Positions 45,904 through 54,672 of a stretch of DNA of 64,000 nt are shown piece after piece. This DNA comes from Oligoflexia bacterium (lineage in GTDB: Bacteria > Bdellovibrionota > Bdellovibrionia > JABDDW01). Within the stretch, counting starts at the first letter, position 1. Every line of letters begins with the position of its first letter. Below the pieces are notes generated by a model. The model ran no database searches. It was not told the DNA's origin and saw nothing but the letters and a program-made list of their open reading frames with translations. A program made the position numbers and the translations under genes. The DNA is taken from NCBI GenBank assembly GCA_016715815.1, contig JADJXN010000001.1, positions 248,001 through 312,000 of the forward strand, read 5' to 3'.

Positions 45904-46910
45904 ATGTAAATAAAGAAAAACTTTTTAGTTATGTTGACTTATTGCGCGGGAAAAAGGTGCTCATTGTGGGTGATGTTGGGCTTGATGAGTATGTCATAGG
46001 TTCAGTGAGAAGAATAAGCCCTGAAGCACCTGTACCTGTTTTAGAAGTTGGTGAACAGGATCAGAGATTGGGGCTTGCAAGTAATGTTGCTGCCAATGTG
46101 GCCTCTTTAGGAGGAGTGCCCTACTTGGTTGGTGTGGTTGGGCAAGACCAAACAGCGGAAATTTTTAAACAACAACTTAAAAGTAACAATTGTTCGGCAG
46201 AGTACCTCATTGTTGATAGTGCAAGGCCAACAACAAAAAAACTTCGAGTTATGGCGGCACAACACCATATTGTAAGAGTGGATTTTGAAAGGAAAAAATA
46301 CCTTACCCCTGAAATTGAAAAAAAACTTATCTCACGCGTAGACACTCTTATGCCTGAAGTAGATGCGGTTATTATTGAAGATTATTCCAAGGGTGTCTTA
46401 AGTGAAAATGTAATACAAAAAGTCATTGAGAGTGCAAAGAGAAATAAAAAATTTGTTGCCCTTGATCCTAACTCTGCAACTGCAACCACTTATTATAGTG
46501 GTGTAGATTATGTGACTCCAAATACAAGTGAAGCCCTAAAACTTTCTAACTTAAAAATAGATGATTTAAGTGCTCCTTCGGAATCCCTACATGAGGTGGG
46601 CAAAAGTTTGCTAGATCAGCTGGGTGCGAAGGCTGTGATTATAACTAGGGGTAAAGATGGCATGAGTTTATATGAAAACAATGGCAAAGCCGAAGGGGAG
46701 CACATACCTACTTTTGCAAGAACTGTTTTTGATGTTACCGGGGCTGGTGATACAGTTATTGCTACTTTTACCTTAAGTTTGAGTGCGGGCCTAAGTTTAA
46801 TTGAGGCATGTACACTTTCTAACTATGCAGCAGGGGTTGTGGTGGGAAAAATTGGCTGTGTTTCCTGTAGTCCAAATGAGCTTAAAGAGTACATTAAAGA
46901 AGTAAATTAA
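45900..46910 (+). CDS. rfaE1: D-glycero-D-manno-heptose-7-phosphate 1-kinase
   Basis: PfkB-family kinase of ADP-heptose synthesis. 336 residues: GDVGLDEYVIGSVRRISPEAPVPVLEV is the RfaE/HldE domain-1 opening, and DVTGAGDTVIATF holds the catalytic Asp. Only the kinase domain is present; the cytidylyl/adenylyltransferase domain of E. coli HldE is absent, so this is a stand-alone HldA/RfaE1 type. Overlaps the heptosyltransferase (ATGA). Confidence 0.92.
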   Translation: MNVNKEKLFSYVDLLRGKKVLIVGDVGLDEYVIGSVRRISPEAPVPVLEVGEQDQRLGLASNVAANVASLGGVPYLVGVVGQDQTAEIFKQQLKSNNCSAEYLIVDSARPTTKKLRVMAAQHHIVRVDFERKKYLTPEIEKKLISRVDTLMPEVDAVIIEDYSKGVLSENVIQKVIESAKRNKKFVALDPNSATATTYYSGVDYVTPNTSEALKLSNLKIDDLSAPSESLHEVGKSLLDQLGAKAVIITRGKDGMSLYENNGKAEGEHIPTFARTVFDVTGAGDTVIATFTLSLSAGLSLIEACTLSNYAAGVVVGKIGCVSCSPNELKEYIKEVN

Positions 46911-47015
46911 ATTGGCCTCTAAGATATTGATTATATTAAGTAATACCTAAGTTTTGGGGCGGCGCTTATCAGCCTTTCTAAGTTGTACTAAGTATGGTAA
47001 TTTCATGGCCTTGTT

Positions 47016-48059
47016 ATGGTTAATTTTTACGACTTAAGCCTTTTGGAGTTAAAACAATTTTTAGTTGGCCACGGAAAAGAAAAGTTTCGGGCAGAACAGT
47101 TGTTTCGTTGGGTTTATCAAAAAGGTGTCACAGATTTTTCTCAGATGACAAACATCTCACAAGATTTTAGAGAAGAAATAAAAAATATTTTAGATTTTAA
47201 ACTTCCAAAAGTAGTTCACCAAGCAGACAGCGTTGATGGGACGAGAAAATTTCTAATGGCTGTTGATGGTGGGAAGAACATTGAATCAGTTTTAATTCCA
47301 AATGAAGATCGCCTTACCCTTTGCGTATCAAGCGAAGTTGGATGTGCAATGGGATGTCAGTTTTGCTTTACTGCTGAGATGGGTTTAATGAGAAGGCTAA
47401 ATGTCTCTGAAATTGTGGGGCAATTTTTAAATGCACAAAAAAGTCTTAACGGGACAAAAAGAATAACAAATATAGTTTTTATGGGAATGGGAGAGCCTTT
47501 AGATAACGTTGATAATGTAACTAAAGCTATTGAAATTTTGCATGAACAAGTAGGAATTGGTTTAAGTAAAAAAAGAATTACAGTTTCAACAAGTGGAATT
47601 GTGCCTCAAATACATAGAGTAGCAAAAGTGGGAGCAAGACTTGCCGTTAGTTTAAATGCGACCACAAATGAAATTCGAGATAAAGTAATGCCAATTAACC
47701 GCAAATATAATTTAGAAAAGCTACTTGAGGCCTGCAAGCAATACTACCTTGAAAGTAAAGATATGATTACTTTTGAATATGTTTTGCTTAAGGGAATTAA
47801 TGATTCTATTGATGACGCACATAGAATAGTGCAGTTAACAAAAAATATTCCAAGTAAAATTAATCTTATTCCTTTTAACGAGCACCCTGAGTCAGGTTTT
47901 GTTAGGCCGTCACAACATGAGGTAAATAAATTTCAAAAAACTTTAATGAATGCAGGAAAGCATGTATTGGTAAGAAGAACCATGGGGCGAGATATTTATG
48001 CCGCCTGTGGGCAGTTAAGATCAGAAATGGAAAAACATCCACAGAAAATGTCTGTGTAA
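47016..48059 (+). CDS. rlmN: 23S rRNA A2503 / tRNA A37 C2-methyltransferase RlmN
   Basis: Radical SAM enzyme methylating C2 of A2503 in 23S rRNA and A37 in some tRNAs. 347 residues. The cluster motif is CAMGCQFC, and the second methyl-carrier Cys is in AACGQLRSE near the end. MGMGEPLDNVDNV and SLNATTNEIRDKVMPINRKY are family signatures. These distinguish RlmN from Cfr only loosely; context and the N-terminus (FRAEQLFRWVYQKGV) favour RlmN. Confidence 0.93.
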   Translation: MVNFYDLSLLELKQFLVGHGKEKFRAEQLFRWVYQKGVTDFSQMTNISQDFREEIKNILDFKLPKVVHQADSVDGTRKFLMAVDGGKNIESVLIPNEDRLTLCVSSEVGCAMGCQFCFTAEMGLMRRLNVSEIVGQFLNAQKSLNGTKRITNIVFMGMGEPLDNVDNVTKAIEILHEQVGIGLSKKRITVSTSGIVPQIHRVAKVGARLAVSLNATTNEIRDKVMPINRKYNLEKLLEACKQYYLESKDMITFEYVLLKGINDSIDDAHRIVQLTKNIPSKINLIPFNEHPESGFVRPSQHEVNKFQKTLMNAGKHVLVRRTMGRDIYAACGQLRSEMEKHPQKMSV

Positions 48060-48071
48060 GAGGGAGAAAAA

Positions 48072-48983
48072 ATGGGACAAATTTTAGTTGTAGGTAGCCT
48101 TGCGTATGACAGTGTTAAAACTCCATCTGGTGAGGTTAACTCTGCCATTGGGGGTAGTGCAAATTACTTTGGTCTTTCAGCATCCTTATTTGCACCAGTA
48201 AGGGTGGTTGGGGTTGTTGGAAATGATTATGCTGAAGAGCATTCTTTGATGTTAACTAAAAGGGGTGTGGATGTTTCAGGAGTTCAAAAAGTTGAAGGTA
48301 AAACTTTTCATTGGGCAGGCGAGTATAGCGGAGACATGAATGAAGCAAAAACTTTAAAAACTGAATTAAATGTTTTTGCAAACTTTCAGCCAACAATACC
48401 AGAAAACTACAAAGACTCAGACTATGTATTTTTGGCAAATATTGATCCTGTTTTGCAAATGGAAGTTTTAAAGCAAGTGAGAAAACCAAAACTTGTAGCA
48501 GCAGACACAATGAATTTTTGGATTCAAAGTAAAAAAAATGATTTAATAAATCTATTAAAACATATAGATATTTTAGTTATTAACGAAGGAGAAGCAAAGC
48601 TTCTTACTGGTGCTCAAAACGCAATAATGGCATGTGAATTAATTCAAGAAATGGGACCCAAAGCTGTTGTTATTAAGCGTGGCGAATATGGTTTTATTTT
48701 ATATGCAGAAAATGATTACTTTGCGCTCCCGGCATTCCCAATAAAAAATGTTGTGGACCCAACTGGTGCAGGTGATAGTTTTGCTGGTGGGTTTATTGGG
48801 TACTTAGCTCACCATGAGCTAGGCCTTGCGACTCAAGCACTGAAACAAGCATGTGTTTATGGCTCCCTTGTAGCTAGTTTTACAGTGCAAGACTTTAGTG
48901 TGGGCGAGCTGCAAAACTTAGATAGCCACAAGCTGGAAAAAAGATATTTAGATTACAAAAAAGTAGTCTCAATTTCACACTAA
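48072..48983 (+). CDS. PfkB-family sugar kinase
   Basis: 303 residues of the ribokinase fold: VVGSLAYDSVKTPSGEV with GGSANYFGLSASL at the start, and NVVDPTGAGDSFAGGFIG with the catalytic Asp near the end. The sugar substrate is not evident; ribokinase, adenosine kinase and fructokinase-like proteins share these motifs. Twelve bases after rlmN with GAGGGAGAAAAA as ribosome-binding site, so probably co-transcribed. Confidence 0.82.
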   Translation: MGQILVVGSLAYDSVKTPSGEVNSAIGGSANYFGLSASLFAPVRVVGVVGNDYAEEHSLMLTKRGVDVSGVQKVEGKTFHWAGEYSGDMNEAKTLKTELNVFANFQPTIPENYKDSDYVFLANIDPVLQMEVLKQVRKPKLVAADTMNFWIQSKKNDLINLLKHIDILVINEGEAKLLTGAQNAIMACELIQEMGPKAVVIKRGEYGFILYAENDYFALPAFPIKNVVDPTGAGDSFAGGFIGYLAHHELGLATQALKQACVYGSLVASFTVQDFSVGELQNLDSHKLEKRYLDYKKVVSISH

Positions 48984-49048
48984 ATTTAAGTCTAGTTTCT
49001 CTCTTAAATTTTTTATTTTATTATGTGCAAGTCCGATAAGTTATCAGG

Positions 49049-49768
49049 ATGAGTGCGGAAAATAAAAAAAACAACAACAACGAAACAAAAACTTCAGTTA
49101 TTGTGGATCAGTCACAATCGCGTCCTGCTCTTTCAACAGAAAGAGCAAGTTCTGTGTTTAAAGAAGTGTCCCAACTTGTAGGTGGAGCTGAAGCAATTGA
49201 AGTGGCTCAGGCTAGAATTGTCGAGCTTGAAAAAGAAAGAGATTATTTAAGAACAGAATTAGACAAGTCACGAATTGCTGCTGAAGAATTTGAGGGCAGA
49301 TATAATACTGCCCAAGCTCAATTAGAAACCCTCACCAAAAAGCATAAAGAAAAAGTTGAAATACTTGAGAGCGAAAAAACCCTTTTAAGGGAAAGAGTAT
49401 CTGCAAAAGAAAAAGAGACAACAGAGTTAAAAAAACAGACACAGGATCTCCAGTGGCGATTTGATAATGATCTTCAAAAAGTAAGAGTTAAAGAGAGGGA
49501 GTATGAAAATAAAAATATTATAATAAAGGCTGAGGCTCAAGCGGTCGCGCAAAGCAAAGATGAAATGATTCTAGATTTAAAGACCCAAGTAGATCAGCAA
49601 AAATTTGAAATTCAGCAATTCAAAAACAGAATCAAAGAAAATGAGAAAGAGTATAAAATTGCTCAGGAGAGACAAGCGCAGGCACTTAAGGCTCTTAGAA
49701 TTTCAATGGGTATTTTAGAAAATGATCTAGAAGAAACTAAAATAAAAAAGGTGTCAGGAGATGATTAA
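49049..49768 (+). CDS. Coiled-coil protein of unknown function
   Basis: 239 residues. After a polar, Asn-rich N-terminus (about 45 residues) nearly the whole protein is predicted coiled coil rich in Glu, Lys, Gln and Arg with heptad spacing. No signal peptide, membrane segment or enzyme motif. Its last codons overlap the next gene, a GGDEF protein, by eight bases, so the two are translationally coupled and likely work together, for example as a localisation or oligomerisation partner. I do not recognise a family. No clear ribosome-binding site precedes the ATG. Confidence 0.75.
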   Translation: MSAENKKNNNNETKTSVIVDQSQSRPALSTERASSVFKEVSQLVGGAEAIEVAQARIVELEKERDYLRTELDKSRIAAEEFEGRYNTAQAQLETLTKKHKEKVEILESEKTLLRERVSAKEKETTELKKQTQDLQWRFDNDLQKVRVKEREYENKNIIIKAEAQAVAQSKDEMILDLKTQVDQQKFEIQQFKNRIKENEKEYKIAQERQAQALKALRISMGILENDLEETKIKKVSGDD

Positions 49769-51161
49769 GAAAAAGGTCATCTTCTTGGATGACGAACCAA
49801 AAACAAACACTAAGTTTTTAAAAACACTTGAAAAATGCGGCTATCAAGTAGTAGCGCCAAAAACAAAAGAAGAGGCGCTTTATGAGGCGAGCATGGGTGG
49901 TGCACAACTGCTTGTTCATTGTGCGCATACAACAAAAACTTACTGGGAAATATGTGAAACACTTTTAAATAATCATTTAGATTTGCCAAGCATACACATA
50001 GCTATAAGCAGAGCGGCCGAAGAGTTTCAATCTCAATTTAAAGGCCCCTTTCATCAAAAATTAAGACCATTAAGTTCAGAAAAAGAATTTTTGAAAAAAG
50101 TTAGAAAGCTTTTGTCATTTGCACAAATAAAAAATGAAAACAAATTCTTAAAAAGAAAAATTGAAATTTACCAAAAGCTGGAGCCGCTTTTTGAGACAAC
50201 TCAGCTTTTTGAATTAAAGCAAAAAGCTACATTATTATTTTTAGATTTGTTTAAAGCGCAAAATGTTTTTTATTTTGATAAGGGCGAAGTGGATGCATTC
50301 TTAAATAAAAACCTAAATGAAGCAGATGTTATTGATATTAATAATCTTATCAGGGTAGAGCATAAAGTTATTGTGGCAAAAGATATTAATGAAAATGAAA
50401 TTAAAAATATTCTTTCAAATGCTACAAAGCTATTGCCAGAGGGGTGGCAGGGTAGAAAAAATAGTGCTTTTTCTGCTTTTAATAAAGAAACCTCTTTTAT
50501 TTTAATACCTATCTGTTCTTCTTATCACAAACAAGTTGTGGGACATGCTCTGGTAGTTAACCCTCAGCTTTATGGAAACTTAGTTATAAATAAATTGGTT
50601 CCATTTTTACAAAAAGTAATTGGTAGACATGCTGGACATGTTTTAAGTTTAAATCAAGCGCGTGATCTAAGCTACATTGATGACTTAACAGATTTATACA
50701 ACCAAAGATACCTGCGTTTAGTGCTGGAGAAGGAAATTAACCGCTCCAAAAGAGATAAGGGTTGTTTTTCAGTTTTGTTTATGGATATCGACCATTTTAA
50801 AAGAGTTAATGATACTAGAGGGCACATTGTGGGCAGTCAAGTGCTGGTGAATTTGTCTAAAATCATTCACGAAAATATAAGAACAGTGGATTATGGTTTT
50901 AGATATGGAGGAGATGAGTTTTTGGTAGTGCTTGTGGGAACGGACTCTGAGCAAGCAAAAGTTGTGGCTGAGAGGATGAGGGCTCAGGTTGAGAATAGTG
51001 TTTTTGATGTAAATGGTATTCAAATAAAAGTGACTTTAAGTATTGGTATAGCTAGCTTTCCGGAACACGCATCCACTAAAGAAGAGATTATTGAACTTGC
51101 AGATCAGGCTATGTATGTGGGTAAAAAGAAATCACGCAACATTGTGTACGTTGCAAGTTAG
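49761..51161 (+). CDS. GGDEF protein with degenerate receiver domain
   Basis: Probable diguanylate cyclase, 466 residues. Residues 1-115 look like a CheY-type receiver (VIFLDDEPKTNTKFLKTLEKCGY), but the strand that normally ends in the phospho-acceptor Asp reads LLVHCAHTT, so phosphorylation there is unlikely. Residues 150-290 form a GAF-like or unclassified sensor part. The GGDEF domain follows: SYIDDLTDLYNQRYL, FMDIDHFKRVNDTRGH and the intact active site RYGGDEFL. RTVD, five residues before it, is a product-inhibition (RxxD) site. Overlaps the coiled-coil gene. Confidence 0.85.
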   Translation: MIKKKVIFLDDEPKTNTKFLKTLEKCGYQVVAPKTKEEALYEASMGGAQLLVHCAHTTKTYWEICETLLNNHLDLPSIHIAISRAAEEFQSQFKGPFHQKLRPLSSEKEFLKKVRKLLSFAQIKNENKFLKRKIEIYQKLEPLFETTQLFELKQKATLLFLDLFKAQNVFYFDKGEVDAFLNKNLNEADVIDINNLIRVEHKVIVAKDINENEIKNILSNATKLLPEGWQGRKNSAFSAFNKETSFILIPICSSYHKQVVGHALVVNPQLYGNLVINKLVPFLQKVIGRHAGHVLSLNQARDLSYIDDLTDLYNQRYLRLVLEKEINRSKRDKGCFSVLFMDIDHFKRVNDTRGHIVGSQVLVNLSKIIHENIRTVDYGFRYGGDEFLVVLVGTDSEQAKVVAERMRAQVENSVFDVNGIQIKVTLSIGIASFPEHASTKEEIIELADQAMYVGKKKSRNIVYVAS

Positions 51162-51167
51162 GTTTTT

Positions 51168-52247
51168 ATGAGAAAAATAAAACTTGTTATAAGTGATTTG
51201 CATGTTGGCAAGGGGCACATACTCCCAGATGGTTCTGTAAACGTGTTAGAAGAGTTTTATTTTGATGATAAATTGGCTGAATTTTTAGATTACTACTCAA
51301 TGGGCGAGTGGGCGCAAGCAGAAGTTGAATTAGTTATAAACGGAGATTTTTTAAACCTACTTCAAACAGATTATAAAGGGCACCACACTACTGTACTTAC
51401 AGAAACAATTGATGTTTGGAAGGTACAGCAAATCATCCAAGGACATAAAAAAGTTTTTGAGGCCATTCAAAGATTTATTCAAAAACCAAATAAAAAACTC
51501 ACATATATAATTGGAAACCATGATCAGGGAATGCTTTGGCCTAAGACGCGCCAAATACTAGATGAGGCTTGTGGAACAAAAATAAATTATAAAAACATAG
51601 TTTATTTTTTTGATGGGATTCATATAGAGCATGGACACCAGCATGAGGCCGCAAACCGTATTGATCCTAAAAAATTTTTTTTAAAACAAGATCTTGTGGA
51701 GCCAATACTTAATTTACCTTGGGCCTCTTACTTTTTTGTTAATTTTGTTTTAAAGTTAAAAGAGAGAATGCCTTATGTAGATAAAGTCAGACCTTTTCAT
51801 GCATTTATTTGGTGGGGTTTACTTAATGATTTTTTCTTTTCAATAAGAGCTATTTTTGAATTAGTATGGTACTTTTTGGTTTCAGGTGTAACACGCCGAG
51901 ATAAAAGAAGGCAGTTTTCTTTAAAAAATAGTCTTCAAATTATGAAAGAAAGTGCAATATTTCCGGACTTAGAAGTTGCGGCGCGAAAAATTCTTAATGA
52001 CGACCGTGTACACACGGTTATTTTTGGTCATACCCACGTTTATGTTTACCGTCAATGGGGGCATCATAAGGAATATATAAACACAGGGACATGGACGGAG
52101 TTAACAAGTTTAGACATTGCCTCTTTAGGTAAGATTACAAAGCTAACATACGTTTTAATTGAGTATCCTATTGATGGCGGCCGTCCACGAGCGCGTCTTA
52201 AGGAATGGCGTGGTCATTACAAGGTTGAATTTGACGTAGCAATTTGA
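51168..52247 (+). CDS. Calcineurin-like metallophosphoesterase
   Basis: 359 residues, no signal peptide. Dinuclear-metal motifs in order: ISDLHVGKGH (Asp, His), NGDFLN (Asp), IGNHDQG (Asn, His), IEHGHQH (His) and FGHTHVY (His). The order fits the calcineurin-like superfamily, including UDP-diacylglucosamine hydrolases, but this protein is longer, with a middle segment rich in Phe and Trp (about residues 170-240) that may touch the membrane. Substrate unknown. Starts seven bases after the GGDEF gene. Confidence 0.8.
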   Translation: MRKIKLVISDLHVGKGHILPDGSVNVLEEFYFDDKLAEFLDYYSMGEWAQAEVELVINGDFLNLLQTDYKGHHTTVLTETIDVWKVQQIIQGHKKVFEAIQRFIQKPNKKLTYIIGNHDQGMLWPKTRQILDEACGTKINYKNIVYFFDGIHIEHGHQHEAANRIDPKKFFLKQDLVEPILNLPWASYFFVNFVLKLKERMPYVDKVRPFHAFIWWGLLNDFFFSIRAIFELVWYFLVSGVTRRDKRRQFSLKNSLQIMKESAIFPDLEVAARKILNDDRVHTVIFGHTHVYVYRQWGHHKEYINTGTWTELTSLDIASLGKITKLTYVLIEYPIDGGRPRARLKEWRGHYKVEFDVAI

Positions 52248-52259
52248 TTAAATTGGTTC

Positions 52260-53423
52260 ATGTTTTTCACTTCTGAACATGAAATGCTACAGGATTCAGT
52301 GCGCCAATTTGCAAACAAGGAATTGGCTAAAGGAGCTGCTCTAAGGGATGAAAAAGAAACTCTAGAGCCAGATCTATTTAAAAAAATGGGAGAACTTGGA
52401 ATTTTAGGAATTACCGTGCCAACCGAATTTGGTGGTGCAGGTATGGATGCTGTAGCTGCTACTATAGTCATGGAGGAGCTTGGGGCTGTATGTGCTTCCA
52501 CGGCGCTTTCGTATTTGGCTCATAGTATGCTTGCTGTACATAACCTTTGTGTAAATGGAAATGATGCTCAGAAGAAAAAATATCTGCCAAAACTTTGCAG
52601 TGGTGAGCTTATTGGTGGTATGGGCATGACAGAGCCGGGAGCGGGCTCTGATGCTTTGGGTATGACGTCAAAAGCAGAAAAAAAAGATAATGTATGGATT
52701 TTAAATGGAACAAAAACCTATATTACAAATGGGCCACAGGGTGACTTTTTTTTATGCTATATCAAAACAGGGACTGACAAAAAAGATATTAGCACATTTT
52801 TAATAGAGAAAAATTTTAAAGGCTTCAGTGCTGGAAAAAAAATAAGCAAAATGGGTATGCGTGGAAGCCCAACGGGTGAGCTTATTTTTGAAAACTGTGA
52901 AGTGCCTGAAGAAAACCTGGTTGGAAAAGTGAATGACAGCGTTCACCATATGGTACGAAATTTAAATATTGAACGTGTGACCATTGCGGGAATTAGTAAC
53001 GGAATTGCAAGAGCAGCACATGAGTATTCAGCTAAATATGCAACTGAGAGAAAGCAGTTTGATAAGCCTCTTGGTAGCTTTCAGATGATTCAAAAAATGA
53101 TAGCAGATAATTATGCACAATATGTTTCAAGTAGAGCCCTATGCTTTCTAGCTGCTCGTATGATAGATGAAAAAAAGGAAAAAGAATTTAAAATAGGTAA
53201 AATGGCAGCCTCAGCAAAGTTAGTAGCAGCACAGATGGCAACTGAAGTGGGGCTAAATGCTATACAAATTCTTGGTGGCTATGGTTATACCAAAGAATAC
53301 CCAGTTGAGCGCTACATGAGGGATGCAAAACTTATTGAAATAGGTGCTGGCACTAATGAGGTTATGAGAATGATTATTGCTAAAGATATTTTAAGAGAGT
53401 TTGATTCTTCCTATGAGTGGTAA
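52260..53423 (+). CDS. Acyl-CoA dehydrogenase
   Basis: FAD-dependent alpha-beta oxidation of acyl-CoA, passing electrons to ETF. 387 residues, normal length. GGMGMTEPGAGSDALGM is the first family signature, ERKQFDKPLGSFQMIQ a second, and the C-terminal QILGGYGYTKEYPVERYMRDAKLIEIGAGTNEV carries the region of the catalytic Glu. Chain-length preference cannot be told. Its last codons overlap the pgi start. Confidence 0.92.
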   Translation: MFFTSEHEMLQDSVRQFANKELAKGAALRDEKETLEPDLFKKMGELGILGITVPTEFGGAGMDAVAATIVMEELGAVCASTALSYLAHSMLAVHNLCVNGNDAQKKKYLPKLCSGELIGGMGMTEPGAGSDALGMTSKAEKKDNVWILNGTKTYITNGPQGDFFLCYIKTGTDKKDISTFLIEKNFKGFSAGKKISKMGMRGSPTGELIFENCEVPEENLVGKVNDSVHHMVRNLNIERVTIAGISNGIARAAHEYSAKYATERKQFDKPLGSFQMIQKMIADNYAQYVSSRALCFLAARMIDEKKEKEFKIGKMAASAKLVAAQMATEVGLNAIQILGGYGYTKEYPVERYMRDAKLIEIGAGTNEVMRMIIAKDILREFDSSYEW

Positions 53424-54645
53424 ATTACTTACTTTAAATGAATTTTTAAAAGCAGATGATAAAACCCTAGAGGCTTTTGACAACATTTTTTTAAAAGCAA
53501 AAAATAAAAAATCAATGATGGGTTGGGTTGATTTGCCTTGGAGTGATGAGGCATACCAACAAAGTAATAAATGGTTTAAAAAAATCAAAAAAAATCAAAA
53601 AACACTTTGTGTTTTTGGTATTGGGGGGAGCTGTCTGGGTGCAAAAGCTATTTACGATTTTTTGCAGCCTAAAAAGAAGATATTATTTTTTTCAAATGTT
53701 GATGGCACTCAATTTGAAAAGCAGCTTTCCAAAATTAAACTAAAACAAACACATTTTTTATTTATCTCAAAAAGTGGGGAGACTTCAGAAACCCTTGTTC
53801 AACTAGCTCACGTATTAGCGCTTCTTAATAAGACCAAGCTCAACTTAAGGGAGCACGTTAGTGTTATTACAGGTTTAGGGTCTGGTAAGCTTGATAAAAT
53901 TGCTGACAAATTTAAGCTTTTAAAACTTGATGTGCCAAAAGAAGTGGGTGGGAGATTTTCTGTTTTATCACAAGTAGGTATCGCTCCACTGTTATGGGCT
54001 GGAGTGGATATAAAAAAAATTCTAGCAGGAGCAAAGCAGGTTTTAGATTATAAAGAACAGGTTAGTGCTCTTTGTGATTTTTACTTAAAGTCATTTGAAA
54101 AAGAAAAACATATAAGTGTTTTTTGGTTTTACTGTGATGCCTTATTTACATTTGGTTTGTGGCTTTCTCAGCTTTGGTCAGAAAGCTTGGCTAAAGCTGG
54201 TGGGCCAGAAGTTAGTACACCACTGATTTGCATTGGCTCCAATGATCAGCACTCTTTGTTGCAGCAGTTTAATGAAGGTAAAAAAGATAAAAGCTTTTTA
54301 TTTTTTAGGAATTTAGAAAGTGAGAAGTCTTTAAAAATTAAAAAAGTAGTAGTTGATGAGTTAAAATTATTTGAAAATAAAAGTGTCGGTGAACTGTTAA
54401 AAATACTAGCTCAAGCCACGAAGCAGGTGCTCAAGAGTAAAAAGATGCCGGTTTGTGAGCTTATTGTGCAAGACCATAGTCCGCAAACCATAGGTGCATT
54501 GATTTATTTTTTTGAAGTATTAGTAGCAGTTATAGCTGAAAGAATAAATGTGAATGCCTACAACCAGCCAGGTGTTGAAGATGGAAAGCGAATTACATTG
54601 GGCACTCTTGGCGATGCGCGTTACCTAGACTTAGCCTTGAAGTAA
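53413..54645 (+). CDS. pgi: Glucose-6-phosphate isomerase
   Basis: Interconverts glucose-6-P and fructose-6-P. About 410 residues from the ATG at 53413, nearer the short bacterial form than E. coli Pgi (about 550). Seen: FGIGGSCLGAKAIYDFL, FISKSGETSETLVQL (sugar-phosphate site), GGRFSVLSQVG and NAYNQPGVEDGK near the C-terminus. Overlaps the acyl-CoA dehydrogenase stop by 11 bases. Confidence 0.93.
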   Translation: MSGKLLTLNEFLKADDKTLEAFDNIFLKAKNKKSMMGWVDLPWSDEAYQQSNKWFKKIKKNQKTLCVFGIGGSCLGAKAIYDFLQPKKKILFFSNVDGTQFEKQLSKIKLKQTHFLFISKSGETSETLVQLAHVLALLNKTKLNLREHVSVITGLGSGKLDKIADKFKLLKLDVPKEVGGRFSVLSQVGIAPLLWAGVDIKKILAGAKQVLDYKEQVSALCDFYLKSFEKEKHISVFWFYCDALFTFGLWLSQLWSESLAKAGGPEVSTPLICIGSNDQHSLLQQFNEGKKDKSFLFFRNLESEKSLKIKKVVVDELKLFENKSVGELLKILAQATKQVLKSKKMPVCELIVQDHSPQTIGALIYFFEVLVAVIAERINVNAYNQPGVEDGKRITLGTLGDARYLDLALK

Positions 54646-54665
54646 ATTTTTTAGATCCCTATAAT
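54637..54665 (+). promoter_or_regulatory. Candidate promoter for the FHA-GGDEF gene, giving a leaderless mRNA
   Basis: TTGAAG (54637-54642), 17 bases, TATAAT (54660-54665). The -35 overlaps the pgi stop. The ATG at 54673 lies seven bases after the -10, so transcription should begin at or next to the start codon. No Shine-Dalgarno sequence. Confidence 0.62.
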
Positions 54666-54672
54666 TTTAGAT

